Positions 41,453-51,457 of a DNA stretch of 62,631 nt are shown piece by piece. The position numbers were made by a program, and so were the translations under genes. This DNA comes from an uncultured Eubacterium sp. (GTDB lineage: Bacteria; Bacillota; Clostridia; Oscillospirales; CAG-272). Positions within the stretch are counted from its first letter, which is position 1, and each line of letters opens with the position of its first letter. The DNA is taken from contig UQUT01000011.1 of the NCBI GenBank assembly GCA_900544285.1, forward strand, positions 1-62,631. Direction: 5' to 3'. The notes beneath the pieces were generated by a model. The model was not told the origin of the DNA. It worked only from the letters and a program-made list of their open reading frames with translations, and searched no databases.

Positions 41453-42718
41453 ATGGAAAAGCTTATTGATAAAGAAACTATAACAAACGTTGCGCTTGTC
41501 GGCGTTTTTCTTCCGGGCGACGACGAAAGAAATTTTGAAGCGTCGCTCTGCGAGCTTGAAAGATTGACGGAAACGGCAGGCGGAAAGGTCATCGCAAAGC
41601 TGACTCAGAACAGAGAAAATCCAGAGCCGAGAACGTATATCGGTCAGGGAAAGGTTGAGGAGCTGAAAACGCTTTGCGAAAACAATGATATCGATACCGT
41701 GATTTTTGACTGCGAGCTTTCGCCGTCACAGATAAAAAATCTTGAGGACGACACGGATTTGCGCGTGATAGACAGGAGTATGCTCATTCTTGATATTTTC
41801 GCGCTTCACGCCGTCAGCGGCGAGGGAAAATTGCAGGTTGAGCTTGCACAGCTGAAATATACCGTGCCGCGACTGACGGGCAAGGGCAGCGAGCTTTCAA
41901 GACTCGGCGGCGGTATCGGAACGAGAGGCCCCGGCGAATCCAAGCTGGAAACCGACCGCAGACACGTCAGACGTCGTATTGACGCTTTGCGCGAGCAGCT
42001 TGACAGGCTTGAAAAGAACAGAACGACACAGCGCGCGCAGAGAAGTCGCTCCGGAATATTTTCCGTTGCTATCGTCGGCTATACGAACGCAGGCAAATCG
42101 ACGCTTCTGAATGCTCTCACGGGCGCGGGAATTCTTGCCGAGGACAAGCTCTTTGCAACTCTTGACACGACGACAAGAAAATATTCTCTTCCGTCCGGAG
42201 AAGAAATTCTGCTGACGGACACCGTCGGATTTATCCGCAATCTGCCGCATCATCTTATAGACGCGTTCAAATCTACTCTTGAGGAAGTGAAGTTTGCGGA
42301 CGCGCTGATGATAGTCGTTGACGCGGGCGACCCGGAGTGCGCGGCGCAGATAGAGGTTACGGAAAAGCTTATATCTGAGCTTGGCGCGGGCGGACTGCCG
42401 ACGCTGTACGTTTTCAATAAATGCGATATCGGAATAAGAGATGCCGTCCTTCCGTTTGAGGACTCGAAAAAGGAGCGGATTTTCATATCCGCAAAGACGG
42501 GCGAAGGACTTCCGGAGCTTGCAGAAAAGCTGGAAAAGCTCGCCCACAGCGGCAAAAAACAATTGACATTTGTTTTCCCGCACAGCGACGTTTCAAAGAA
42601 AAACATTCTCTATAAAAATGCCACCGTTATCTCGGAGGAATACGGGGAAAGCGGAGTTACCGTTGTTGCCGTGGCGGACGAAAAAACGGCGGGTCAGCTG
42701 AAAAATTATATCGGATAA
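41453..42718 (+). CDS. hflX: Ribosome-associated GTPase HflX
   Basis: A 421-residue GTPase that splits stalled or hibernating 70S ribosomes. The N-terminal HflX domain ends in a coiled coil (ETDRRHVRRRIDALREQLDR); the GTPase domain has G1 GYTNAGKSTLLNAL, G2 TTRK, G3 DTVGFIRNLPHHLI, and G4 NKCD. GLSRLGGGIGTRGPGESKLE-type linker (here ELSRLGGGIGTRGPGESKLE) is characteristic. Start ATG 41453 with AAAGGAG upstream. Confidence 0.96.
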   Translation: MEKLIDKETITNVALVGVFLPGDDERNFEASLCELERLTETAGGKVIAKLTQNRENPEPRTYIGQGKVEELKTLCENNDIDTVIFDCELSPSQIKNLEDDTDLRVIDRSMLILDIFALHAVSGEGKLQVELAQLKYTVPRLTGKGSELSRLGGGIGTRGPGESKLETDRRHVRRRIDALREQLDRLEKNRTTQRAQRSRSGIFSVAIVGYTNAGKSTLLNALTGAGILAEDKLFATLDTTTRKYSLPSGEEILLTDTVGFIRNLPHHLIDAFKSTLEEVKFADALMIVVDAGDPECAAQIEVTEKLISELGAGGLPTLYVFNKCDIGIRDAVLPFEDSKKERIFISAKTGEGLPELAEKLEKLAHSGKKQLTFVFPHSDVSKKNILYKNATVISEEYGESGVTVVAVADEKTAGQLKNYIG

Positions 42719-42753
42719 ACCGAAAAAGAATATATCGGAGAGGAGAAAAACGT

Positions 42754-43377
42754 ATGGCGACAGAGGCTCTGACGACCCTCGGAAAAAGAGGGACATTTGA
42801 GTTTACGGAGAAAAAGTCCGTTTTCATCGGCTATGCCGCGCCCGTTTCAAGCGAGGCGGAGGCGCTCGCTTTCGTCGCGGAAATAAAGGCAAAGCACTCC
42901 GACGCAAGGCACAACGTTTCGGCATACGTTGTCGGCGGGGCGTGTCATGCAAGCGATGACGGCGAGCCGCAGGGAACCGGCGGAGTGCCCGTGCTTGACG
43001 TCATCCGCAAGAGCGGAATCGACAATGCCGCAGTCGTCGTCACGCGGTATTTCGGGGGGATTCTCCTCGGCGCAGGGGGGCTCGTCAGGGCTTATTCAAA
43101 AGCTGCGGCGGGTGCTGTCGTGGAGGCGGGAACCGTCACATATAAGCTTTTTTCCGAATGTGAATTCGCCTGTCCATATCCCGATTATGACAGGCTCCTC
43201 TATGAGCTCGGACGATATACGACAATAATCGACGACACGGAATTTCTCTCCGAGGTAAAGGTCAGATTTGCGATACTCGCGTCGGAGGAGGCTGCGTTTT
43301 CGGCAAGAATAAGCGAGATGACGGGCGGCAAATGCCGCGTTTTGTGCACCGGACAGCGCTTTGACGCAAAAAAATAA
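42754..43377 (+). CDS. YigZ/IMPACT family protein
   Basis: A 207-residue protein of the UPF0029 (IMPACT N-terminal) plus DUF1949 type. The KSVFIGYAAPVSSEAEA start, the HNVSAYVVGG and SDDGEPQGTGGVPVL motifs, and VVTRYFGGILLGAGGLVRAY match the family, which is universal but of unknown role, perhaps in translation control. Start ATG 42754 after GGAGAGGAG. It lies 35 bp after hflX and probably in its transcript. Confidence 0.93.
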   Translation: MATEALTTLGKRGTFEFTEKKSVFIGYAAPVSSEAEALAFVAEIKAKHSDARHNVSAYVVGGACHASDDGEPQGTGGVPVLDVIRKSGIDNAAVVVTRYFGGILLGAGGLVRAYSKAAAGAVVEAGTVTYKLFSECEFACPYPDYDRLLYELGRYTTIIDDTEFLSEVKVRFAILASEEAAFSARISEMTGGKCRVLCTGQRFDAKK

Positions 43378-43481
43378 CGCGGAAATGTCGAAAAATCGTT
43401 GAAAAATCAAAATGAAAAAAGGATTTCCGCAAAATATTTCGTATCTTACAATCAAATAATAAAAGACAGGAGATTTTTGCC

Positions 43482-44477
43482 TTGACTGTAACGGAAATGC
43501 TTATGGAGCGCGAAAGAAACACCCTTTCTCCCTATGCCTGCCTTTCGGAAAACACAAAGGGACGTGTCCACCCGATTGCATCGTGCACAATGAGAACGGA
43601 ATTCCAGCGAGACAGAGACAGAATTATTCATTGCAAATCCTTCCGCAGACTCATGAACAAAACGCAGGTTTTCCTCTGCCCGGAGGACGACCATTACAGA
43701 ACCCGTCTGACTCACACTCTCGAGGTGACGCAGATTGCGAGAACGATTGCGAGGGGGCTTTCGCTCAACGAAGACCTGACAGAGGCAGCCGGGCTCGGTC
43801 ATGACCTCGGTCACCCGCCGTTTGCCCATGCGGGCGAGCGCGCACTAATGGAGTGCTTCGACCCCGGATTTACTCATTACTGTCAGAGCCTGCGCGTCGT
43901 TGACAAGCTCGAAAAGGGCGGAAAGGGACTGAACCTGACGTTTGAGGTGCGCGATGCGATAGTCAACCATTCGGGTGACAATGCCGCGTCTACTCTTGAG
44001 GGTAAAATCATCAAGCTGGCGGACAGAATTGCCTATATCAATCACGACATAGACGATGCGATAAGAGCAAAAATACTCCGTCCGGACGACCTGCCGAAAA
44101 AACTGACCGATATTCTCGGTGATACTCATTCAAAGCGTATCGGAACGCTTGTCAGCTCCGTTATTGAGGAAAGCACGGGCAAAAACGACATAGTTATGGA
44201 AGAAACCATCCATTCCGCAATGCTTGAACTTCGCGAATTCCTTTTTGAAAGGGTATACAGAAATCCCGAGGCGAAGGGCGAAGAGGGACGTGCAATGGAT
44301 ATGCTCAAACGCCTTTACGAATACTTCGTTCAGAATCCGGATAAAATGCCGGAGGAATACAATATTGACGAAAGCGACTCTGTCGAACGCCGCGCATGCG
44401 ACTACATATGCGGAATGACGGACAGGTACGCAATAAACACTTTCGAACGCATTTTTGTACCGAAGGTCTGGAAATAA
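43482..44477 (+). CDS. dgt: dGTP triphosphohydrolase-like HD-domain protein
   Basis: A metal-dependent HD hydrolase of 331 residues that removes triphosphate from dGTP or related nucleotides. HD-site residues lie in RTRLTHTLEV, GLGHDLGHPPFAHAGE and ADRIAYINHDIDD. It belongs to the dgt-like group that precedes dnaG in many Firmicutes, sometimes with a role in dNTP balance at initiation. TTG 43482 is the best start, with ACAGGAGA eight bases before; the next ATG is 15 bp further in. First gene of the dgt-dnaG-rpoD operon. Confidence 0.93.
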   Translation: MTVTEMLMERERNTLSPYACLSENTKGRVHPIASCTMRTEFQRDRDRIIHCKSFRRLMNKTQVFLCPEDDHYRTRLTHTLEVTQIARTIARGLSLNEDLTEAAGLGHDLGHPPFAHAGERALMECFDPGFTHYCQSLRVVDKLEKGGKGLNLTFEVRDAIVNHSGDNAASTLEGKIIKLADRIAYINHDIDDAIRAKILRPDDLPKKLTDILGDTHSKRIGTLVSSVIEESTGKNDIVMEETIHSAMLELREFLFERVYRNPEAKGEEGRAMDMLKRLYEYFVQNPDKMPEEYNIDESDSVERRACDYICGMTDRYAINTFERIFVPKVWK

Positions 44478-44500
44478 AACAGAAAAGGAGGTAACTTGAT

Positions 44501-46258
44501 TTGAAAATCACGCCGGAATTCATAGACGATCTTAAATTCCGAAACAGAATAGAAGAGGTTATCTCCATGTACGTAACGCTTAAAAGAGCGGGATCGAGAC
44601 TTGTCGGGCTTTGCCCGTTCCATTCGGAAAAGACGCCGTCGTTCACGGTGTTCACCGATACGAACAGTTATCATTGCTTCGGCTGCGGGGCGGGGGGCGA
44701 CGTCATAACCTTTGTTATGGCGGCGGAAAACCTTGATTACCTTGGCGCGCTCGAATTTCTCTGCAACCGCGTCGGAATGAAAATGCCCGATACGGACGGC
44801 GAAAAGAGCGAGTCCGGCAGGCGAAGAAGATTTTACGATATGAACAGGGAAGCGGCAAGATTTTTTCATGCGTCGCTTTCAAAGCCGGGGGCGGAGAACG
44901 CCGTCGACTATCTTATGAACAAGCGCAAGTTGCCGAAATCGGCGATTACGCGTTTCGGTATCGGCTATGCGCCGGACAGCTTTGACGCCTTGCGGAGTCA
45001 CATGATATCGCTCGGATATAAGGACGAGGAGCTGAAAGAGGCGTTTCTCTGCGGCAAGAGCAAAACGGGCAAATATTTTGACTATTTCAGGGGAAGAATA
45101 ATGTTCCCCATAATAGACAATTTCGGTAATGTGATTGCCTTCGGCGGACGAGCCATCGGAGATAAGGAGCCGAAATATCTCAACAGCTCCGATACGCCCG
45201 TTTTCAAAAAGAGCCGCAACCTTTATTCGCTGAATTTCGCGAGAACGTGTTGCTCCGAAGAACTGATATTATGCGAAGGATATATGGACGTTATCGGCGT
45301 TAACCTTGCGGGACTTTCAAACGCTGTCGCAACTCTCGGCACGGCGCTGACGAGCGATCAGGCGAGGATAATGGCGAAGTATACGAAAAAGGTTGTCATC
45401 GCATACGACAGCGACGGTGCCGGAACGGCTGCAACGAAAAGAGCCATACCGATGCTCACCGACGCGGGGCTTGAAGTCCGCGTGCTCCATATGGACGGAG
45501 CGAAAGATCCGGACGAATATGTCAAAAAGTTCGGGGCGGAAAAATTCCGCGCGCTTGTTGCGGAGAGCGAGGGTAAGCTGGAATTTCTGCTCGGCTCCGT
45601 GCTGAAAAAATATAACGTCGATATACCGGATGAGAAGATAAAGGCGGCGGAGGAGCTTTGCATTATTGCCGCGGATATTGAATCCAATATCGAACGCGAG
45701 GTTTACGTCGGTAAGATCGCTTCCGCTCTGGGACTTGACGTCGCAAACGTAAGAACTGATACGGAGCGCAAGCGCAAATACAGAAAAAGAGACCGCGAGG
45801 CGGACGAAAAGCGGAAGATAGTCATGAGCTCGCTCGGCGTCGGAGACAGGGTCAACCGCGACTACGCAAAGAACGTCAAAGCCGCGCATGCGGAGGAGAC
45901 CGTTCTCGGGCTGATGCTTCTTTTCCCGGAGTATACCGAACAGGTCAGGAGCGGGAAAACGGAGCTGACGGAGGATGACTTCGTCACCGAATTCAACAGA
46001 AGAGTTTTTCAGAGACTCATCGAACGCGGCAGTGAAGGGGGCTTCGGCGCGTTCGCCGACGAGTTTTCGCCGGAGGAAATTTCGAGGATGTCGTCAATGC
46101 TTGTCGCAAGGCAGGAGCTGACCGATAACAGCGAAAGAGTCTTTGAAGAAAGCGTAAAGTCGCTTAAAAACGCAGTCGCCGATTCGCGCGAAAAAACGGA
46201 CGGCGATATTGATTCGCTCATGAAATTGATAGAGCGGAAAAAGCGTCAGAATAAGTAA
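44501..46258 (+). CDS. dnaG: DNA primase
   Basis: Makes RNA primers for DNA replication. 585 residues: zinc finger near the start (GLCPFHSEKTPSF with YHCFGCGAGGD), the RNA polymerase core with FGGRAIGDKEPKYLNS, TOPRIM motifs LCEGYMDVI and AYDSDGAGT, and a helicase-binding C-terminal region. Start TTG 44501 follows the strong site AAAGGAGGT. Overlap-free but closely spaced with dgt and rpoD, as is standard in Firmicutes. Confidence 0.97.
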   Translation: MKITPEFIDDLKFRNRIEEVISMYVTLKRAGSRLVGLCPFHSEKTPSFTVFTDTNSYHCFGCGAGGDVITFVMAAENLDYLGALEFLCNRVGMKMPDTDGEKSESGRRRRFYDMNREAARFFHASLSKPGAENAVDYLMNKRKLPKSAITRFGIGYAPDSFDALRSHMISLGYKDEELKEAFLCGKSKTGKYFDYFRGRIMFPIIDNFGNVIAFGGRAIGDKEPKYLNSSDTPVFKKSRNLYSLNFARTCCSEELILCEGYMDVIGVNLAGLSNAVATLGTALTSDQARIMAKYTKKVVIAYDSDGAGTAATKRAIPMLTDAGLEVRVLHMDGAKDPDEYVKKFGAEKFRALVAESEGKLEFLLGSVLKKYNVDIPDEKIKAAEELCIIAADIESNIEREVYVGKIASALGLDVANVRTDTERKRKYRKRDREADEKRKIVMSSLGVGDRVNRDYAKNVKAAHAEETVLGLMLLFPEYTEQVRSGKTELTEDDFVTEFNRRVFQRLIERGSEGGFGAFADEFSPEEISRMSSMLVARQELTDNSERVFEESVKSLKNAVADSREKTDGDIDSLMKLIERKKRQNK

Positions 46259-46299
46259 AGCAAAAAGAAAAGAATACATAAGTTTCGGAGGGAAATTCA

Positions 46300-47688
46300 A
46301 TGCTTGAAGACACAAATAAGACCGTTACGGCGGAGATGCCTGCGGAGGAGGAACATAAGGCGCCGAAAAAGAAATCCGGCAAGAAAACGACCGTAAAGGA
46401 AACGGCTGTGGCGGAGCCTGCCGAAGTGACGGAGGTCAAAGCCGATGAGCCTGCGGCCAAAGCCGATGAGCCTGCGGCAGAACATCACACGACAAAGAAA
46501 AAGAGCGCTTCCAAGTCGCACACGGCAAAGAAAACGGAAGAGGAGCCGGCAACTGCCGCTCCGGCAGAGGTCAAGCCCGAGGGAGAACGCAAGGAGAAAA
46601 ACGAAATTCAGGATATAATCGATAAGGCGAAGATTAAAGGCTCGATATCGAACAGTGAAATAATGGTTTCCCTCGGCGATACGGACTATGACCTTGACCA
46701 GATAGACAAGCTGTACGAAACGCTCGAATCAATGGGAATAGACGTCACGGAGGATTTTGACGATGATGAGCCGATTGATCTTGACGAGGATATAGAAGCC
46801 GATCTTGAAAATTTCGAAAGCTCTGAGAGCATGGAAAAAGCCCTTTCTCAGGAAGGGCTAATGATAGACGACCCCGTCAAAATGTACCTTAAAGAGATCG
46901 GCAGAGTGCCGCTTCTTTCGGCGGAAAGAGAAGCCGAGCTTTCAAAGCGTATGGCGGAGGGTGACGAAAAAGCAAAGCAGGAACTTGTCGAAGCAAACCT
47001 GCGTCTTGTTGTCAGCATTGCGAAGAAATATGTCGGCAAGGGACTTTTCTTCCTCGACCTCATTCAGGAAGGAAACCTCGGTCTTATGAAGGCTGTTTCC
47101 AAATTCGACTATACAAAGGGATATAAATTCTCAACATATGCGACATGGTGGATCCGTCAGGCGATAACGCGTGCGATTGCCGATCAGGCTCGCACGATAA
47201 GAATTCCCGTGCACATGGTCGAAACGATACACAAGTATACAAAGGTGTCGCGCCAGATGCTTCAGGAACAGGGCAGAGAGGTCACTCCCGAGGAAATTGC
47301 CAAGGAGATGAACATGAGCCCCGAGAAAATCCGCGAGATAATCAAGGTCGCGCAGGATCCGATTTCTCTTGAAACTCCTGTCGGCGAGGAAGAGGACAGT
47401 CACATAGGCGACTTTATCGAAGATCAGGACTCTCCCGCTCCCGCAGATGCCGCTTCGTATGCGCTTCTCCGCGAGCAACTCTGCGAAGTTCTTCACACGC
47501 TTACCCCGAGAGAGGAGCACGTTCTCAAGCTTCGTTTCGGTCTCGAGGACGGAAGAGCAAGAACGCTTGAGGAAGTCGGTCAGAAATTCAACATAACGAG
47601 AGAGAGAATACGTCAGATCGAGGCGAAGGCTCTGCGCAAGCTCCGTCATCCCAGCCGTTCAAAGAAGCTCAAAGACTATCTTGACTGA
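46300..47688 (+). CDS. rpoD: RNA polymerase main sigma factor SigA (RpoD)
   Basis: Housekeeping sigma factor of 462 residues. Residues 1-100 are a low-complexity Lys/Ala/Glu/Pro tail with a repeated ADEPAAK unit; then region 1.1-like segment (about 105-170), region 1.2 (DPVKMYLKEIGRVPLL), regions 2-3 (FSTYATWWIRQAITRAIADQ) and region 4 (ITRERIRQIEAKALRKLR). All core parts are intact. The tail is longer than in Bacillus. Last gene of the dgt-dnaG operon. Confidence 0.97.
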   Translation: MLEDTNKTVTAEMPAEEEHKAPKKKSGKKTTVKETAVAEPAEVTEVKADEPAAKADEPAAEHHTTKKKSASKSHTAKKTEEEPATAAPAEVKPEGERKEKNEIQDIIDKAKIKGSISNSEIMVSLGDTDYDLDQIDKLYETLESMGIDVTEDFDDDEPIDLDEDIEADLENFESSESMEKALSQEGLMIDDPVKMYLKEIGRVPLLSAEREAELSKRMAEGDEKAKQELVEANLRLVVSIAKKYVGKGLFFLDLIQEGNLGLMKAVSKFDYTKGYKFSTYATWWIRQAITRAIADQARTIRIPVHMVETIHKYTKVSRQMLQEQGREVTPEEIAKEMNMSPEKIREIIKVAQDPISLETPVGEEEDSHIGDFIEDQDSPAPADAASYALLREQLCEVLHTLTPREEHVLKLRFGLEDGRARTLEEVGQKFNITRERIRQIEAKALRKLRHPSRSKKLKDYLD

Positions 47689-47717
47689 TAAATTTTTATT
47701 TGCATAATACACAACAT

Positions 47718-47788
47718 TCTGCCGCGCAGTTTGAACTTTGTGCATATTACGATTGTGCATAAGGCAAAATACGCGGCAGACTTTTTTG
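47718..47788 (+). terminator. Probable terminator of the dgt-dnaG-rpoD operon
   Basis: Perfect 9-bp arms (47718-47726 with 47772-47780) and T6 follow rpoD, but the loop is about 45 nt. Inside, TTGTGCAT occurs twice. The long loop makes it only probable. Confidence 0.55.
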
Positions 47789-47862
47789 TGAATAATGACA
47801 ATAAATCGGCAAAGCGGTCTCAAAAACGGCGAAGGCTACGGGCGCTTAAATCAAATTATCAC

Positions 47863-47891
47863 TTGACACAAAGGGCGTTTTGTAGTAATAT
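47863..47891 (+). promoter_or_regulatory. Promoter of the large lipoprotein gene
   Basis: TTGACA (47863-47868) and TAATAT (47886-47891), 17-nt spacer; the -10 is imperfect. Confidence 0.55.
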
Positions 47892-47973
47892 TATTATATA
47901 TCATTATAGCTTCGCGTATTGTTTATCGCAAAATTACCAGTAAGCAAGAAACTTTTTTCGGAGGAAAAATTCC

Positions 47974-50900
47974 ATGTCAAAGAAAATCTCAAGTCTGATA
48001 CTTGCCGCCGTAATGCTTTTCGGCGCGCTTGCAATGGCGGGTTGTACTCTTTTTGATAAAACAGAGCCGACCGCAACGGACGACCGCCTGCCGACGACGC
48101 TCAACGTTATCGGTATAACGGAGGAGTCGACGACGCCTGAGGCTGTTGCCGCTGTCGAGGCGGAGATAAACAAGATCCTCGTTGCAAGATATGAGACAAA
48201 AATCAAGCTCACACTTGTCACAGAGGACGAATATTACAAGCTCATCGACGAGAGAATTGCCGAGAAGAAACATCTTGACAATCTCGACGCCGCTGTCGCA
48301 CAGTACAACAAGTACATGCAGAAGCTTGCAGACGAGCAGACAAAACTTGCCGCTTCCATAAGCAAAAAGTCGAGAAGCAAATGGAAGAAGGACAACATCA
48401 CGATTCCCGCGGAGACAGTTTCGACAAGACTCAAATATACCGCGGAGCAGACGACGGTTGACGAAGGCGGTATCATTTCGATTGTATATCCCGATCCCGA
48501 ATCACCCATCGATATAGTGATGGTGGCAGGCAAGGATATGTACGATTATTTCGATAAGAACGCGATTATCGCTTCGATTTCGTCATATCTGAAGACAGAG
48601 AACTATCAGAAGCTCAATCAGTATATCTATCCCACGTATTTCACGCAGATGTCCGCGATGACGGGCGACGTGAAAGCTGTTCCTTCAAATAATCTTCTTG
48701 CTGAATACACATATATCGTTGTCAAAAAAGACCTTGCGGATAAATACGGATTCAATATAGAAAATGTCAGCAATTATTCGGATCTTTCCGCCTTCCTTGC
48801 TTCCGTCAAGAAAAACGAGAGCATAAAGCCGATGAAGGAAGCTCCCGAGGCGCTCGGAATCTTCTATCCGTTCGGAAAGGACGTTGCGATTGCGGCATAT
48901 GCAGATCCTATGTACGGATATAACGTCGAAGAGGACAAGAAATTCACAATAAACAACCTCTTTGATATTCCTCAGTACACAGATCATCTTAAACTCATGT
49001 CCGAATATACGGAGCTCGGTTATTTTGACGGGGAAGGCGATTCCTTCGCGGTTGCCGCAGTTGTCGGCGACGCTTCCGTTGAAAAGACATACGGCGATGA
49101 CTATTATGTCAAGGTTGTTCAGAATCCGTTTGTAACGGAGACAGATATATTCGAAGGTATGCTCGCAGTAAGCGCTTACACTTCAAGCGAGGAGCGTTCC
49201 CTTGAAGTCATTCAGGCGTTAAGCACAACGCCCGAACTCAAGAACCTTCTTCAGTACGGGATCAAGGACGTAAACTACTCCGTAAACGACGACGGGCTCA
49301 CAATAAAGCGCCTCAACAGCGACTATATGATGGACACTTCGCTCACGGGCAACGTTTATATGGGCTACCCCGATGAGGGTCAGTACGGAGATCAGTGGAG
49401 CTATTACAAGGTCACAAACCTTTCCTCTCTCCTCTCTCCCTTCCTTGTTTACTATATGAACGATGATACGGTTGACGGCGAAATGAACAATATCTTCAAG
49501 AGAGTTGCTCTTGAAGAGGCGTTCGGCAACGTCGACGCGACATATGACTGGTACCTTGAAAACGAAAGCAAAACAACAGGCGCGAGCAAATTCCTTGAGC
49601 TCAAGCGTTACTACAAGGACTATCTCAAAGAATGCCTCCGTGCGGACGGTGTAAGAGAGTCAAACCTTGATGCGGCTATCGAAAGCTCGACAATCAGAAA
49701 CAACGACTGGTTCATAGAAAAGCTTGTTGACAAGATTGTCGGTGAAAAGTATGCCGATATTATATCGTCCTCCGGCGTTGACGCGCTTGTTCAGAAAAAG
49801 CTTACCGATATAATCGGGGTAAACTACGCAAAAACTTCAACCGGAAACTCGTTTGAAAAATACAGAACGGACGCCGCTCAGTATTATACAAACATCAAAT
49901 ACCTCCGTATAATGGCGGATATGCTCCTTTTCGATGAGCTCGACGAAGCCGAAAAGACAAAGTATGACGAAATGTCCGATACGGAATTTGAAAAGGCGCT
50001 TCTTGCATTCGTAACCGAAAACTATATAAAGAACAATGAACTTACGGAAGAGAAGTATTCAGAGCTTGTAAAGGCTTATATCTGCTCTCTCATGACCTTC
50101 TCCGACGACCTCGGAAACACATACTCCATCGGCTGGGATGACATTGCCGATACGCTCAAAAAGGCAGAGCCGTTCGTTGAGGCTTCGGAAACTCTGAAGA
50201 GCGAATACGCGGATCTTCTTGCCGAAAACAATTACAACACAGACAGCTCGAGCGCAACGCCTGCCGCTGTTGTGACGAAGATACACGATCTGCTCTATGC
50301 GCAGTATCTTGAAGAGCAGGGCGTTTCGATGGCTGAATTCCAGAACAGCCTCTATGATGAAATCTTTGCTCCTTACGGTCTCACAAAGGCCGAGGCGGAT
50401 GAGATTCGCAAAAAGGACAAAACGACATATGACTCTTATATCTCGAAGATAAAGTCCAAATATAAGACAGCTATAAGAGAAGTGTACTCCGCAGAGAAGT
50501 ATAAGGAGAAGGGCTCAATGGCACTCACATCCTCCGAAATACTGACGGTTGTCCTTGACCATCTCATAGAAGAAAGAACTCAGATCTATCACACGATGTG
50601 CGATAAAGCCGGCATAAGTTACAACGAATTCAGAACAACAAGAACCTATATGACCGACTATATCAAGTATGTAAACATGATGAGAACCAAGAACACATAC
50701 ACGCTCTCAACGGTTTACACGACAAGCGAGATCAACGCTCTCAAGTATAACGAGATTCAGGACGTTGTATATAAGACAATCTATGAAGTCGGTTATTACA
50801 CGAACGAAATGGTCAAGCTCGTCGGCTCTTCGCTCGCTGACTACACAAGCGCAAAGTCAAGCGCAAGCAAATATATTGCCGCGCTCGACAAGCTCATCAA

Positions 50901-51207
50901 TTATTACAAGGATGAGATTGTTGCTCTCGGATATGACATTGACGACTTCAGAAACATGGATCCCGAGGTCATCGAGGACGTTATCTACGGTATCGCAACG
51001 AAGGAATGCTCGGAAGGCAAGATTACTCTCGACGCTTATATGAAAGCGATCTCGAAGAAGTATGTGGACGGTATTGCGACCGCAGAAAACATTGAGGACT
51101 ACTGCAAAGAGGCTTCCGCAGCGCTCCATGTCGACGCTCTCTTCGACGCTATTCCGAAGGAACTCGACAGAGCAAAGGAAACAAAGCTTTCAGATGAAAC
51201 AAAATAA
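47974..51207 (+). CDS. Very large solute-binding-like lipoprotein (1077 residues)
   Basis: A predicted lipoprotein: LAMAGC lipobox with Cys24. Residues about 40-480 have the layout of an extracellular solute-binding protein of ABC importers: a first lobe with LPTTLNVIGITEES and a bound-ligand domain including ALGIFYPFGKDVAI, ending near SSEERSLEVIQALSTTPELK (a helix typical of the family). About 550 further residues are mostly helical with many Tyr, Lys, Glu and Ser, without a known domain. Normal solute-binding proteins are 400-550 residues. No permease gene is nearby, so it is an orphan receptor or a surface protein. Start ATG 47974 after CGGAGG. Confidence 0.8.
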   Translation: MSKKISSLILAAVMLFGALAMAGCTLFDKTEPTATDDRLPTTLNVIGITEESTTPEAVAAVEAEINKILVARYETKIKLTLVTEDEYYKLIDERIAEKKHLDNLDAAVAQYNKYMQKLADEQTKLAASISKKSRSKWKKDNITIPAETVSTRLKYTAEQTTVDEGGIISIVYPDPESPIDIVMVAGKDMYDYFDKNAIIASISSYLKTENYQKLNQYIYPTYFTQMSAMTGDVKAVPSNNLLAEYTYIVVKKDLADKYGFNIENVSNYSDLSAFLASVKKNESIKPMKEAPEALGIFYPFGKDVAIAAYADPMYGYNVEEDKKFTINNLFDIPQYTDHLKLMSEYTELGYFDGEGDSFAVAAVVGDASVEKTYGDDYYVKVVQNPFVTETDIFEGMLAVSAYTSSEERSLEVIQALSTTPELKNLLQYGIKDVNYSVNDDGLTIKRLNSDYMMDTSLTGNVYMGYPDEGQYGDQWSYYKVTNLSSLLSPFLVYYMNDDTVDGEMNNIFKRVALEEAFGNVDATYDWYLENESKTTGASKFLELKRYYKDYLKECLRADGVRESNLDAAIESSTIRNNDWFIEKLVDKIVGEKYADIISSSGVDALVQKKLTDIIGVNYAKTSTGNSFEKYRTDAAQYYTNIKYLRIMADMLLFDELDEAEKTKYDEMSDTEFEKALLAFVTENYIKNNELTEEKYSELVKAYICSLMTFSDDLGNTYSIGWDDIADTLKKAEPFVEASETLKSEYADLLAENNYNTDSSSATPAAVVTKIHDLLYAQYLEEQGVSMAEFQNSLYDEIFAPYGLTKAEADEIRKKDKTTYDSYISKIKSKYKTAIREVYSAEKYKEKGSMALTSSEILTVVLDHLIEERTQIYHTMCDKAGISYNEFRTTRTYMTDYIKYVNMMRTKNTYTLSTVYTTSEINALKYNEIQDVVYKTIYEVGYYTNEMVKLVGSSLADYTSAKSSASKYIAALDKLINYYKDEIVALGYDIDDFRNMDPEVIEDVIYGIATKECSEGKITLDAYMKAISKKYVDGIATAENIEDYCKEASAALHVDALFDAIPKELDRAKETKLSDETK

Positions 51208-51223
51208 TCCGGACTCAAAGCAG

Positions 51224-51255
51224 GAGCCGACCGAAAGGTCGGCTCTTTTTGTTTT
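51224..51255 (+). terminator. Terminator of the large lipoprotein gene
   Basis: Perfect 9-bp stem (51224-51232 with 51237-51245), GAAA tetraloop, T-rich tail. Confidence 0.92.
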
Positions 51256-51457
51256 GGGTGAATTATACTATCAAGTGCAACACTATAAAATTGTGACTTG
51301 ACGCCGAGCAAAATGCAACAGACGATTTTCGACTGTTTTGAAAATTGAAATGGCAAAGGTCGGCGACGTCCTGCGGAATATTTTCCGTCAGCCGATAATA
51401 TAAATTTATCACACGAAATATTTTCGGAGGGGCGTTACGGAAGAACGACTTGAAAAA

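Noticed and set aside
51376..51401. SigE-type promoter before spoIIIAA
   Set aside because: GAATATT and GATAATAT are present but only 11 bases apart, too close for a normal SigE promoter; kept as a remark only.
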